A DNA stretch of 64,000 nucleotides from Planctomycetia bacterium (lineage in GTDB: Bacteria > Planctomycetota > Planctomycetia > Pirellulales > UBA1268), in the NCBI GenBank assembly GCA_014192425.1, contig BJHK01000012.1, positions 36,381 to 100,380 on the forward strand. Direction: 5' to 3'. The position numbers and the translations under genes are program-made. Each line of letters opens with the position of its first letter. The stretch's first letter is position 1. Below the pieces are notes generated by a model. The model ran no database searches and was not told the origin of the DNA. It saw only the letters and a list, made by a program, of their open reading frames with translations. Below are positions 38,235-48,258 of the stretch, in pieces.

Positions 38235-39631
38235 CATGGGGTATGCCGGGGCATGTCTCATTTCGCAAGGGCCTCCACGAGGACGCCGCCGCCACGCTGC
38301 TCGGCCTGGCGATCATCGCCCTGGCGCTCGCCGTCACCTGGTCGGCCCGCCCCGCGACCGGCGCGGCCGACCGCGCCGCCCATCCGAAGGGCTGGCCGAC
38401 GCCGCTGGCCACCACGATCGACCGTCCGCAGACGTGGGCCGATTCGCCCCTCGAGTCGCTGCGCGACAAGCAGGGCCGGAGCGTCGCCGCCGCCGTCGTC
38501 ATGGGCATGGGCTGGGTGGTGGCGCTGGCGGCCGCCGGCAGCGCCCTCGGGGGGCGGTCCGCGGTCCGCGACCTGCCCGGCCTGTGCGTCGTCGCCGGCC
38601 TGACCCTCGTCGCCTGGGGGCTCGCGGCGCACAAGGTGATCCATTACTACAACCTCGAATATCCTCTCTGGGCGCTCGCCTTCGGCCTGCTCGTGAGCAA
38701 CGTCTTCGGCCTGCCGGGCTGGTTGTCGCGATCGCTGGACGGCGAGTTCCTCATCAAGACCGGTCTCGTCATCTTCGGCGCCGAGGTGCTCTTCTCCCGG
38801 CTCCTCGAGCTCGGCCTGCCGGGCATGATGACGTCGTGGCTCGTCACGCCGGTCGTGCTCGTGCTCACCTACCTGGCCGGCGTCCATCTGCTCCGCATCC
38901 CGTCGCGTGCGCTGTGCATGGTGATCTCCGCCGACATGTCGGTGTGCGGTGTGTCGGCGGCGATCGCCACCGGCGCCGCCTGCCGGGCGCGGAAGGAGGA
39001 ACTGTCGCTGGCGATCGGCCTGTCGCTGCTGTTTACCGTGCTGATGATGGTGGCGATGCCGCCGCTGATCCGGCTGCTGGGACTCGATCCGATCGTGGCG
39101 GGCGCCTGGATCGGCGGCACGATCGACGCCACCGGCGCGGTGGTGGCGGCGGGCGAGGCGCTCGGCAAGGAGGCCGGCGCGGTGGCCGCCACCGTCAAGA
39201 TGATCCAGAACTCGATGATCGGCATCATCGCCTTCGCCGTCGCCGTCTACTGGTCTGGCTGGGTCGAGCGGGATTCGAGCGGGCCGCGGACGTCACTGGC
39301 GGCGGAGGCCTGGCGCCGGTTCCCGAAGTTCATCCTCGGGTTCCTCGGGGCGTCGCTCGTCTGCTCCTGGCTGTTCTCACGGTCGCCCGAGAGCGGCCTG
39401 TGGGTCGACGGCACGATCACCGGGTTCACGTCGCGGCTGCGAGGCTGGCTGTTCTGCGCGGGCTTCGTCTGCATGGGCCTACAGACCAACGTCCGTGAAC
39501 TGGCCCCGCTGCTGGCCAGCGGCCGGCCGCTCGTGCTCTACGTCGGCGGGCAGCTGCTCAACCTTGCCCTCTCGCTGGCCATGGCGAGCCTGACGTTCGG
39601 CTGGCTGTTCCGCAGGGCGCTCGAGCCATGA
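38231..39631 (+). CDS. YeiH/UPF0324-family putative sulfate exporter
   Basis: 466 residues from the ATG at 38231, with an alternative ATG at 38243. The conserved core of UPF0324 (PF03601) is visible: LEYPLWALAFGLLVSNVFGL, LIKTGLVIFGAEVLFSRLLE, SADMSVCGVSAAIATGAAC, GAWIGGTIDATGAVVAAGEA and KMIQNSMIGIIAFAVAVYW. About ten membrane segments are predicted by eye. The family is annotated as a putative sulfate exporter on limited evidence. It may be translationally coupled to the broken permease gene upstream (ATGA overlap) and to the 95-residue gene downstream (ATGA overlap). Confidence 0.85.
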   Translation: MTWGMPGHVSFRKGLHEDAAATLLGLAIIALALAVTWSARPATGAADRAAHPKGWPTPLATTIDRPQTWADSPLESLRDKQGRSVAAAVVMGMGWVVALAAAGSALGGRSAVRDLPGLCVVAGLTLVAWGLAAHKVIHYYNLEYPLWALAFGLLVSNVFGLPGWLSRSLDGEFLIKTGLVIFGAEVLFSRLLELGLPGMMTSWLVTPVVLVLTYLAGVHLLRIPSRALCMVISADMSVCGVSAAIATGAACRARKEELSLAIGLSLLFTVLMMVAMPPLIRLLGLDPIVAGAWIGGTIDATGAVVAAGEALGKEAGAVAATVKMIQNSMIGIIAFAVAVYWSGWVERDSSGPRTSLAAEAWRRFPKFILGFLGASLVCSWLFSRSPESGLWVDGTITGFTSRLRGWLFCAGFVCMGLQTNVRELAPLLASGRPLVLYVGGQLLNLALSLAMASLTFGWLFRRALEP

Positions 39632-39915
39632 GCAAGGCCGTCGACAGCCTCGGCCGGCCGCTCGCGGGGGCGGCACTGATCGTGGCCGTGTGGGGCTGGC
39701 TGCTGCCGGCGGCGCTGCGCTGCGGTCCGCTGGCCCGCCACGTGGCCAGACTGGAGGCCGGCAGCGTCAACCCGGCAGCCATTTTCTACACCGAACTGGA
39801 ACGGATCCCCGTGCGGCCGCAATGGCTCGACGAGCGGATCGTCCGCTGGCCGCAAACCACCCGGCAGCCTCGGGACACGGCGGCACCCGAGCGCGGGCGT
39901 CACTCCAGTCCGTAG
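39628..39915 (+). CDS. Small membrane protein coupled to the YeiH-like gene
   Basis: 95 residues whose ATG overlaps the previous stop (ATGA). One N-terminal membrane segment (LAGAALIVAVWGWLLPAAL) is followed by a charged domain with AAIFYTELERIPVRPQWLDE. No family recognised. The overlap and sensible composition favour a real gene that works with the transporter. Its 3' end overlaps the convergent LptD-like gene by 16 bp. Confidence 0.55.
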   Translation: MSKAVDSLGRPLAGAALIVAVWGWLLPAALRCGPLARHVARLEAGSVNPAAIFYTELERIPVRPQWLDERIVRWPQTTRQPRDTAAPERGRHSSP

Positions 39916-42900
39916 GCGCCGGCCACCGGGATGTCGACGCCCGAGCGGCTGGCGAACTGGGTCCGCGACAGGAACCGCGGCTCCAGGTTGAAGGTCACGC
40001 CGACGTTGTTGCGGCTGTAGTCGACGTTGAACCCGAACGTCATCAGGAACGACTCGCCGATCCGCACGAGCTGGAGGTTCTGGCCGATGTTCATCCCCTT
40101 GAGGTTCAGGGCCGTGCCGAAGGAGCTCGCCCACTTGGGGCTCATCCGGTAGGTGTAGGAGCCGGCCAGCACGCTGGCATCGATCGGCCCGCCGAACTCG
40201 TTGAGGCCGATGAAGAAGCTGCCCCGCGGGGTGCGGTTGAGGAGCGCGCCCACGGTGTACAGCTGCTGCCCGCCGCTGAAGAAATCGACGTCGGCCGTGG
40301 ACAGGATCGTCGTCCGGTCGCCGACGTGCCAGCGGAAGTCGTACTGCCAGAGGCCGAGCGTCTGGCCGAAGTTCTGCCCCGCGGTGGGGAAGATCTCGCC
40401 GTCGATGTCGAGCGTGATCCAGTCGATGATCCGCCGGTTGCCGGCCGGGCCGCGCTTCGTCTGCCAGCGCTGCCGGGCCGCGAGCCGGAAGGCGGTGAGG
40501 TCGGCGGCGATCTCGGTCGGTCCGGTCACCCAGCTCGCCATGCCGCGCCGCACGGCGTACGTCCGCGGGTCGTACTTGTTGTCGGGGCCGAAGATGAACG
40601 GGGCGGCCAGCGGCGTCGGCTGGCCGGGAATGGCCCCGAAGTCCCAGTAGGGGATGTTCCGCCGGTACTGGTTGATCGCGTCGTCGTCGATCTGGTCGTA
40701 GAGCGGGAACTGGTCGATGCTCTGCGTGGCGTTGGCATAGGAGAACTCGGCCTCCCAGACCACCTTGTGGGCCAGGCCGTGCAGGTTCCAGAGCTGGCTC
40801 TCGACCGCGTTGTCGGCGGTCCACATCGGCAGGCTCGTGCGGATGCCGACCTGGCCGTAGGCCCGGTCGATCGGGGAGCCGGTGATGTCGGCGCCCCAGT
40901 GAGCGAGCTCGCCGAGGGCGTAGGGGACGAGCTTCACCGGCCCGGCCTGGAACGGGAGGTCGAGCTCCTGCCGCGTCGCCAGCCGCTCGCCGATGACGTT
41001 GTTTTCGTAGGGGAGCGTCGTCCAGAAGCCGTTGGTCTGGCCCAGCGTCGGGGTCTGCGGCAGGTTCTGGCGGACGTAGGAGATGCCCGAGTGTTCGTAC
41101 CAGGTGACGGCGTCGCGGAGCAGCGGCTGGCCGAGCCAGTAGTGGTCGAGCCGTGGCCACCACTCGCTCTGCGTGAAGAACGGATCGAGCCGCACGCTCG
41201 TCAGCAGCCGCAGTTCCCGATTCTCCACTGGCCGGCGCAGGTCGACCCATGTCCGCTGCTCGTAGCCCTCCTCCCACTCCGCCTCGTAGTACTGTTCGAG
41301 GAAGTTCATGTCGCTGATCCAGCCCGCCGTGCCCCGGGCCTGCCAGCCGCCGAAGAAACTCTCGGTCGTGCCGCCGAGATCCTGGCGGTGACGCCAGAAC
41401 GACCGGCCGCGGAACGTCCGGTCCGGGAAGCCCGGATAGGTCAGGTCCCGCCGATAGAGGCCGACGTTGTCACGGCCCACGTCGCCGACGAACCAGGCGT
41501 CGAGGTCGCCGCTCGCCGGCGTGCCGAGGCCGAGGAAGTCAGGCCTGTTGTAGAGCAGCGACGTACCCCCGCCGGGGCCGCGCAGGCTCAGGTAATCGAC
41601 GTCGAAGTCCCAGTCGACGCCCCGCGGCGGCCGGCGCCAGCCGAAGACCTGGAAGGCGTCCCAGCTCGTCAGCAGCTGCGTGCCGAAGATCCGGTCGTTC
41701 TTTACCTGGGCGTTGTTGAGGTAGAAGGTCGGCTTCTGGGCGTTGGTGGCCAGCACCGGCCACCACAGCACCGGCACGCCGCCGAGCGTGACGGTGTTGC
41801 CGCGGCTGGTGATCATCTGCTCGTGCTCGATCCGCGGCTCGCCGGTGGCGGGGTCGATCTCCGGCTGGCCGAACGGTCCCGGCACGGGCACCTGCACGTC
41901 GGTGAAGTCCATCTCCCGCGAGCGGATCTCCCAGCTCGGCACGCCGAGCCGGCTCGTCGTGGCCCCGGTCTGCGTGGCCACGAACCGGTTGCGGTCGACC
42001 TGACGAATGAAGTCGGCCCGCAGCCGGGCCGCGCCGGCGTAGTTGGGAACGGGGGTCAGCACGGTGCCCCCGGTGATCACACCGCGTTCCCCCTGCACGT
42101 CGTAGAACATGCTCGCCGCCTCGACGACCCGCTGCCCCTGGCGGAAGATGACGTTGCCTTCCATGTACAGCTCGAGCGGCACCCGCCCATCCTGGGCGCT
42201 GCCTCCCGCCAGGTCGGGCTGGGCCGACCCGCGGGTCCAGATCACGAGCCGGTCGGTGGAGATATCGAGCGTGCCCACCGGCTGGTCGGCGACGGCGACG
42301 CCGTCGACGACGAGGTTCACGCCCGACGTGATGACGCCGATCCAGCCATCGCCTGCCGGGCTCGGATACCACTTCAGGTCGAGCGGCACGCTCGACCGCG
42401 GAAAGGCGCGGAGCCGGCGGCCGCCGCCCGGGGCCGCGACGGCGGGACCGGGCGCTGCCCCGAACTCGCTGAACTGCATCCGTTCGATCGCCGGATCGCC
42501 GCCGGCGCCGATCTCCCGGGCCGGAAGCTCGGCCGGTGTCTCGTAGATCGCCGGCCGGCCCGCGGCGGCCACGACGCTCGCGAAGGCAAGCTCCGGATCG
42601 TGGCGGATCCAGAACCGTCCGGTCCAGCGCGGCCCGCGCACGACGGCCTCCCCCTGCCCGGCCCCGGTCTTCACGCGCACGTCGCCGGCCATGCGCACGA
42701 GCACGGTCCGCGGCGGCGGCGCGCCACCGTCGTCGGCACCGGCCATGCGTCCCGCCGCCTCCTCGACCCAGATGACGGCCTCGTGGCTGGTGGCCTCCGT
42801 CGCCCCCTGGACGATGCGCACGCCGCCGGTCAGATGCCAGACGTCGTAGGCGCCCTCGGTCCAGCGGGCGGCCTGCGTCGCCTTCACGACGAGCCGCGCA

Positions 42901-43166
42901 CCGGGATCGGTGGCCGGCACCTCGATCCTTCCCGCCTCGGCGATCGCGGCCGCGATGCCGCGGGCGGGATCCTCGGCGAGGACGCCCTCCGGGCCGGCGG
43001 CGCGCAGCGCAGGCGCGACGAGGGCCAGGATGGGGACGAGGACGCACGGCCAAGGACACGATGCCGGTCCAGACCGCCGCCGAGCCGGCGGATCGTGCCG
43101 CGACGGCCTGCGCAGCGTCGGTGGGAGGCGGGGGCGGTCGGGCACGCGAAGTCTCGGGCCGAACAT
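39900..43166 (-). CDS. LptD/OstA-like outer membrane barrel protein
   Basis: About 1088 residues. A signal-like hydrophobic stretch lies at about 38-58 (WPCVLVPILALVAPALRAA), so the true start could be slightly downstream. The OstA-like periplasmic part includes YDVWHLTGGVRIVQGATEA, ELYMEGNVIFRQGQRVVEA and PVLWWPVLATNAQKPTF. A long C-terminal barrel rich in alternating aromatic strands ends in DIPVAGAYGLE. LptD inserts lipopolysaccharide into the outer membrane. Planctomycete homologues are divergent, and the lipoprotein partner LptE is not seen here. Convergent with the small membrane protein gene; divergent from the MMPL gene. Confidence 0.75.
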   Translation of the reverse strand: MFGPRLRVPDRPRLPPTLRRPSRHDPPARRRSGPASCPWPCVLVPILALVAPALRAAGPEGVLAEDPARGIAAAIAEAGRIEVPATDPGARLVVKATQAARWTEGAYDVWHLTGGVRIVQGATEATSHEAVIWVEEAAGRMAGADDGGAPPPRTVLVRMAGDVRVKTGAGQGEAVVRGPRWTGRFWIRHDPELAFASVVAAAGRPAIYETPAELPAREIGAGGDPAIERMQFSEFGAAPGPAVAAPGGGRRLRAFPRSSVPLDLKWYPSPAGDGWIGVITSGVNLVVDGVAVADQPVGTLDISTDRLVIWTRGSAQPDLAGGSAQDGRVPLELYMEGNVIFRQGQRVVEAASMFYDVQGERGVITGGTVLTPVPNYAGAARLRADFIRQVDRNRFVATQTGATTSRLGVPSWEIRSREMDFTDVQVPVPGPFGQPEIDPATGEPRIEHEQMITSRGNTVTLGGVPVLWWPVLATNAQKPTFYLNNAQVKNDRIFGTQLLTSWDAFQVFGWRRPPRGVDWDFDVDYLSLRGPGGGTSLLYNRPDFLGLGTPASGDLDAWFVGDVGRDNVGLYRRDLTYPGFPDRTFRGRSFWRHRQDLGGTTESFFGGWQARGTAGWISDMNFLEQYYEAEWEEGYEQRTWVDLRRPVENRELRLLTSVRLDPFFTQSEWWPRLDHYWLGQPLLRDAVTWYEHSGISYVRQNLPQTPTLGQTNGFWTTLPYENNVIGERLATRQELDLPFQAGPVKLVPYALGELAHWGADITGSPIDRAYGQVGIRTSLPMWTADNAVESQLWNLHGLAHKVVWEAEFSYANATQSIDQFPLYDQIDDDAINQYRRNIPYWDFGAIPGQPTPLAAPFIFGPDNKYDPRTYAVRRGMASWVTGPTEIAADLTAFRLAARQRWQTKRGPAGNRRIIDWITLDIDGEIFPTAGQNFGQTLGLWQYDFRWHVGDRTTILSTADVDFFSGGQQLYTVGALLNRTPRGSFFIGLNEFGGPIDASVLAGSYTYRMSPKWASSFGTALNLKGMNIGQNLQLVRIGESFLMTFGFNVDYSRNNVGVTFNLEPRFLSRTQFASRSGVDIPVAGAYGLE

Positions 43167-43362
43167 GCCGGCGGGCGACCGGCGGGACGAAAGGCGCGGG
43201 ACTATAGGAGTGGCCGCGCAGGGGGGTCAAGCCGTCACGGCAGCGACGCCAATGGCCGACGGGCACCGGTTCGAGGCCACTTCGGTTAGAATTGCGGCCG
43301 ACGCGGAGAGTGGGCCGCGCCGATCGATTGCCCTGGTTGCCTGCCCCGAGCGAGTCGCCGCC

Positions 43363-45756
43363 GTGCCCGGCCTGCCCTCCGATTCCCCGTCCCCCGCGGT
43401 CCCGCAGCTTGCCAGCACCCGCCCGTTCGCCCGCCGGGCCTCCGCCTGGCTGATCCGCTGGCGGGTGCCGCTCGCAGCCGTCGCCCTGCTGCTCTGCGTG
43501 GCCGCCGTTGAGCGATCGCGGCACCTGCAATTCTCACGGTCGGTCGATGCGATGTTCGACCGCTCCGACCCGGCCCTCGTACCCTACCGACGCCTGGCAC
43601 GGGCCTTCGGCTCGAACGAGGTCGTGCTGGCGGCCTATGACGATCCGCAGCTGTTCACGGCGCAGGGCATAGCCCGGCTCCGCGGCCTGACCGCGCGGCT
43701 CGAGTCGCTACCGGGGGTGGCATCGGCGACCAGTCTGGCGACGCTCATCGGCAACCGGGCCATCGATCTCGAGAACAACCAGCTGGCCCGCAGGTTCGTC
43801 GGGCTGATGGAGGGCTATGCCGTGGGAGCGGACCGGCGCACGGCCGGCGTGGTCTGCGTCCTCGAGCCCCCGGCCGCGAACGCGCCGACGCCCCGCGCCC
43901 GGGCCGTGTCCCGCGCCGACACGATCGACCGCCTGCGCGACGTCATGGCGGAACTGCCCTCGGGCATGGTGGCCGGAGAGCCGGTGATGCTCCGCGACGG
44001 GTTCGCGATGCTTGAGCGCGACGGAAATCTCCTCGGCACCACGAGCGGCCTGCTGGCCGGAGCGGTCCTCCTGCTCGCCTTCCGTAGCCTGCGCTGGCTG
44101 GTCATTCCGTTGGCGGTCGTGCTCCTCGCCCTGTGGATGACCCGGGGCGTGCTGGCGGTCGTCGGGCTCCAGTTGACCATGGTTTCCACGATGCTCTCCG
44201 CAATGGTGACGGTCGTCGGCATCGCCACCGTGACCCACGTGATCGTGGAGTTCCGCCGGCAGCGCGGGCTCGGCCGCGCCCCCCGCGAGGCGCTGGAGGA
44301 AGCGTTGACACTCCTCTTCTGGCCGGTGGTCGGCGCCATCGCCACCGACGTCATCGGCTTCGGCTCGCTGCTCGCCAGCCGCGTCGGGCCGGTGCACGAC
44401 TTCGGCGTGATGACGGCGATCGGCGCCCTGGCGGTGCTCGCGGCCGCGGTGCTCGTCCTCCCCTGTCTCGCGCTCGCCGGCCGTCGCGACGCCGACCCGC
44501 GGATGGCATGGGGAGAGGGGCTGCTCGAGTCCGCGCTCGACCGGCTCGTGGAGCGGATCGTGGCCCGGCCGCTGCCGATCCTCCTCGCCACAACCGCTCT
44601 GGTCGGCGTCGCGGTGGCCGGCATGGGGCGGCTCGAGGTGGAGACCGACTTCACGCGCAACTTCCGGGCCTCGAGCCCGATCGTGGCCGCCTACGACATG
44701 ATCGAGTCACGGCTCGGCGGGGCCGGCGTCTGGGACGTCCTCGTGCCGGTGCCCGCCGAGGGCCGGATCGACGCCCGGGCGCTCGCCAGACTGCTGCGGC
44801 TGGAGCAGCGGCTGCGAACCGAGGTGACGACGCCCGCCGACCCGGGGGCCGGACAGCCGGCGCTCGCGCAGCCGGCCCTCACCAAGGTCATGAGCCTCGC
44901 CGACGTCCTCGAAGCCGTCTCGCCGGTGCCGGTCGAGCAGCTCGGCGGCAGCGGCATCGGCAACTGGGTCGTGGCCCGCGCGGTCGCGGAGATGCAGGAG
45001 CGGATGCCGCAGATGGTCCGGGCCCTGCTCGGCGTGGACCCGGAGGACGGCTCGACCTGGCTCCGGGTGACGCTGCGATCCCGGGAGCGGCAGCCGGCGG
45101 CGGCCAAGCGGGCGATCATCGGGCAGGTGCAACGGATCGTGGCCGAGGAGTATCCGGCCGCGGACGGCCAGCCCGGCGGGGAGGTCACCGGCTTCTTCGT
45201 GCTCCTCGCCCAGCTCGTCGACCGGATGCTCGCCGACCAGTGGCTGACGTTCGTGATCGCGGCCGTCGGCATCTTCGTCCTCCTCGCCGTCGGCTTTCGC
45301 AGCCTGCTCCTCGCCGCCATCGCGCTCGTCCCGAACGCCCTGCCGATCTTCGTCGTCCTCGGGCTGCTCGGATGGACCAGGACCCCGGTGAACATGGGCA
45401 CGGCGATGATCGCCGCGGTATCGATGGGGCTTTCGGTGGACAGCTCGATCCACTACATCACCGCCTTCCGGCGCCGGCTGGCCGCTGGGGGCACGGCCAC
45501 CGCCCTCGGGGATGCCCACCAGACGGCGGGGCGGGCGATGGTCTTCTCGACGCTGGCGCTCGTCGTCGGCTTCCTCGCCCTGACGACCAGCGGCTTCATG
45601 CCGACCGTCTCCTTTGGCTGGCTCTCCTGCCTGACGCTGGCCGGCGGCCTCCTCGGCAACCTCGTCGTGCTCCCCGTGCTGCTCGCCCTGCTGGCCCGGT
45701 GGATCGCCCCACCCTCCTCCTCGGCCGCCCCGGCGGCTACAACATCGCCGTCGTGA
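43363..45756 (+). CDS. MMPL/RND-family transporter
   Basis: About 797 residues from a GTG at 43363, about 65 bases after a TAGAAT-like -10 (43288-43293). In-frame starts at 43252 and 43210 would add non-conserved sequence. The architecture is that of the hydrophobe/hopanoid-exporter RND-like family. One membrane segment (VPLAAVALLLCVAAV) is followed by a periplasmic domain (QFSRSVDAMFDRSDPALVPY), a five-helix block with VTVVGIATVTHVIVEFRRQR, a second periplasmic domain (VETDFTRNFRASSPIVAAYD) and a second helix block with VSMGLSVDSSIHYITAFRRR. The substrate is unknown; lipids are likely. It ends 34 bases before pepA. Confidence 0.8.
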   Translation: MPGLPSDSPSPAVPQLASTRPFARRASAWLIRWRVPLAAVALLLCVAAVERSRHLQFSRSVDAMFDRSDPALVPYRRLARAFGSNEVVLAAYDDPQLFTAQGIARLRGLTARLESLPGVASATSLATLIGNRAIDLENNQLARRFVGLMEGYAVGADRRTAGVVCVLEPPAANAPTPRARAVSRADTIDRLRDVMAELPSGMVAGEPVMLRDGFAMLERDGNLLGTTSGLLAGAVLLLAFRSLRWLVIPLAVVLLALWMTRGVLAVVGLQLTMVSTMLSAMVTVVGIATVTHVIVEFRRQRGLGRAPREALEEALTLLFWPVVGAIATDVIGFGSLLASRVGPVHDFGVMTAIGALAVLAAAVLVLPCLALAGRRDADPRMAWGEGLLESALDRLVERIVARPLPILLATTALVGVAVAGMGRLEVETDFTRNFRASSPIVAAYDMIESRLGGAGVWDVLVPVPAEGRIDARALARLLRLEQRLRTEVTTPADPGAGQPALAQPALTKVMSLADVLEAVSPVPVEQLGGSGIGNWVVARAVAEMQERMPQMVRALLGVDPEDGSTWLRVTLRSRERQPAAAKRAIIGQVQRIVAEEYPAADGQPGGEVTGFFVLLAQLVDRMLADQWLTFVIAAVGIFVLLAVGFRSLLLAAIALVPNALPIFVVLGLLGWTRTPVNMGTAMIAAVSMGLSVDSSIHYITAFRRRLAAGGTATALGDAHQTAGRAMVFSTLALVVGFLALTTSGFMPTVSFGWLSCLTLAGGLLGNLVVLPVLLALLARWIAPPSSSAAPAATTSPS

Positions 45757-45790
45757 GCCTCGTCTTCGTGTCCCCTTCGGAGCCCGTTCC

Positions 45791-47299
45791 ATGAGCCAGG
45801 AATTCGCCAAGGCCGGCCGCAGTGCAGGGATCGTCGCTGAACCCGCCGTCCCGCCCCAGGCGGTCGATGCCGAGGCATTGGTCGTGTTCGTGACGGAAGG
45901 GGGCACCGGCGCAGGCGTGGCGGCGGCCGTCGACAAGGCGACCGGCGGCCTCGTGTCGCGGGTCGCGGCAAGTGGGGAATTTTCCGGGAAGCGGTACGAG
46001 TGCGTGCCGCTGCTGGCGCCCCCCGGCCTCGCGGCCGGCCAGGTGCTGCTCGTGGGGCTCGGCAAACGCGAGCAGGTCGATGCCGGCATCCTCTACCGGG
46101 CCGCGGCCATGGCGGCCCGGCACTTGGCAGGGCGGCCCCGGGGCCGGGTCGCGTTCCTCGGTGATGCCGGCTGGTCGGCAACGCTCGCCGAGCAGGCCGT
46201 GGCCGGGGCGGCGGTGGGAATGACCGGGCAAGACCTGTATCGTGCCGAGCGGCGCCGGACACCGTTCGGCACGACCGCCTGGGTCGGCCTGGCGCCGACG
46301 CTGGTGGCCTCGGGTACGGCGATCGCCGACGGAGTGAACCTCGCTCGCCGGCTGGTCAACATGCCCCCCGACGATCTGTATCCGGAGACGTTCGCCGCCG
46401 AGGCGGCGACGATCGCCGGCCGCACCGGCCTGGAGATCGAGATCTGGGACGAGGACCGGCTCCTCGCCGAGCGTTGCCGGGCGATCCTCGCCGTCGGCCG
46501 CGGGAGCTCCCGGCCGCCGCGGCTCGTGATCCTCAGGTACCAGGGGAATCGCCAGTCGGCCGCCGCGCTCGACCTCGCCCTCGTCGGCAAGGGGGTGACG
46601 TTCGATTCCGGCGGCCTGTCGCTCAAGCCTTCCGAGTCGATGCTGACGATGAAGTGCGATATGGCGGGGGGTGCGGCGGCCCTGGCCGCGGCGGCGACGA
46701 TCGCCTCCCTCGGGCTGCCGATCAACCTCGTGGCGGCGATCGGGCTGGTGGAGAACATGACCGGTCCGGCGGCCTACAAGCTCGGCGATGTGATCACGGC
46801 CCGCAGCGGGACGACGATCGAGGTTCACAACACGGATGCCGAGGGGCGGGTGGTGCTGGCCGACGTCCTCGACGTGGTCCGTGGCTTGCAGCCGCGGCGG
46901 ATCATCGATGTGGCGACGTTGACGGGCGCCTGCATGGTGGCGCTCGGCCACGACGTTGCGGGGTTGTTCACGAATGACCAGCCGTGGTGTGACGCGGTGG
47001 CGGCAGCGGCACGGTCGGTGGGGGAGCCGGTCTGGCAGCTGCCGATGTACGAGGAGTACGACGAGCAGATCAAGAGCGACGTGGCGGACATCAAGAACGT
47101 GGGCGACGGCCGGTGGGGGGGTGCGATCACGGCGGCGAAGTTCCTCGAGCGGTTCGTGGGCAAGATTCCCTGGACGCACATCGACATCGCCGGCCCCTCC
47201 TTCGCCGAGAAGCCGAAGCCCTGGACGGATGGGGGTGGGACGGGCGCGATGGTGCGCGCGTTCGTGGAACTCGCCCGGAATGCGACCACGAAAGCATGA
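45791..47299 (+). CDS. pepA: Leucyl aminopeptidase (M17)
   Basis: 502 residues, the normal size. A dizinc or dimanganese cytosolic exopeptidase that releases N-terminal residues. Active-site segments are present: GKGVTFDSGGLSLKPSESM near 264, KCDMAGGAAALAAA near 287, NTDAEGRVVLADVLD near 346 and ATLTGACMVALGHDVAG near 376. The last 24 codons lie inside the first unit of a 261-bp tandem repeat, so three more copies of the gene's 3' end follow downstream without the rest of the gene. It is probably co-transcribed with the MMPL gene. Confidence 0.95.
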   Translation: MSQEFAKAGRSAGIVAEPAVPPQAVDAEALVVFVTEGGTGAGVAAAVDKATGGLVSRVAASGEFSGKRYECVPLLAPPGLAAGQVLLVGLGKREQVDAGILYRAAAMAARHLAGRPRGRVAFLGDAGWSATLAEQAVAGAAVGMTGQDLYRAERRRTPFGTTAWVGLAPTLVASGTAIADGVNLARRLVNMPPDDLYPETFAAEAATIAGRTGLEIEIWDEDRLLAERCRAILAVGRGSSRPPRLVILRYQGNRQSAAALDLALVGKGVTFDSGGLSLKPSESMLTMKCDMAGGAAALAAAATIASLGLPINLVAAIGLVENMTGPAAYKLGDVITARSGTTIEVHNTDAEGRVVLADVLDVVRGLQPRRIIDVATLTGACMVALGHDVAGLFTNDQPWCDAVAAAARSVGEPVWQLPMYEEYDEQIKSDVADIKNVGDGRWGGAITAAKFLERFVGKIPWTHIDIAGPSFAEKPKPWTDGGGTGAMVRAFVELARNATTKA

Positions 47300-48258
47300 C
47301 AGCAAGCAGGAAGTCGGGCGCCGGCGTGGGGGCGGCAAAAGTCTCGTCGCTGAGGCAGGATAGCCTCACGCTCCTCGACCGTTTGCCGACCCCCTCGCCT
47401 CCTCAGCACCACCGGGAGCCGGGCTCTGCCCGGCGACCGAAAACCGGAGCAGACGCTATGTCGGCTGCGACGGCGCGAAAATCAGCCGGATGGGGGTGGG
47501 ACGGGCGCGATGGTGCGCGCGTTCGTGGAACTCGCCCGGAATGCGACCACAAAAGCATGACAGCAAGCAGGAAGTCGGGCGCCGGCGTGGGGGCGGCAAA
47601 AGTCTCGTCGCTGAGGCAGGATAGCCTCACGCTCCTCGACCGTTTGCCGACCCCCTCGCCTCCTCAGCACCACCGGGAGCCGGGCTCTGCCCGGCGACCG
47701 AAAACCGGAGCAGACGCTATGTCGGCTGCGACGGCGCGAAAATCAGCCGGATGGGGGTGGGACGGGCGCGATGGTGCGCGCGTTCGTGGAACTCGCCCGG
47801 AATGCGACCACAAAAGCATGACAGCAAGCAGGAAGTCGGGCGCCGGCGTGGGGGCGGCAAAAGTCTCGTCGCTGAGGCAGGATAGCCTCACGCTCCTCGA
47901 CCGTTTGCCGACCCCCTCGCCTCCTCAGCACCACCGGGAGCCGGGCTCTGCCCGGCGACCGAAAACCGGAGCAGACGCTATGTCGGCTGCGACGGCGCGA
48001 AAATCAGCCGGATGGGGGTGGGACGGGCGCGATGGTGCGCGCGTTCGTGGAACTCGCCCGGAATGCGACCACAAAAGCATGACAGCAAGCAGGAAGTCGG
48101 GCGCCGGCGTGGGGGCGGCAAAAGTCTCGTCGCTGAGGCAGGATAGCCTCACGCTCCTCGACCGTTTGCCGACCCCCTCGCCTCCTCAGCACCACCGGGA
48201 GCCGGGCTCTGCCCGGCGACCGAAAACCGGAGCAGACGCTATGTCGGCTGCGACGGCG
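47228..48258. repeat. 261-bp tandem repeat, four units, including the pepA 3' end
   Basis: Units begin GATGGGGGTGGGACGGGCGC at 47228, 47489, 47750 and 48011, an exact 261-bp period (87 codons). Each contains the last 72 bases of pepA including its stop. It also contains a GC-rich spacer (TCGCTGAGGCAGGATAGCC, GAGCCGGGCTCTGCCCGGCG) and the module GCAGACGCTATGTCGGCTGC. Copies 2-4 are virtually identical; copy 1 differs at an A/G in the pepA tail (ACGAAAGC against ACAAAAGC). No new gene is evident in the array. Open frames on both strands arise because the period is a multiple of three. Confidence 0.95.
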
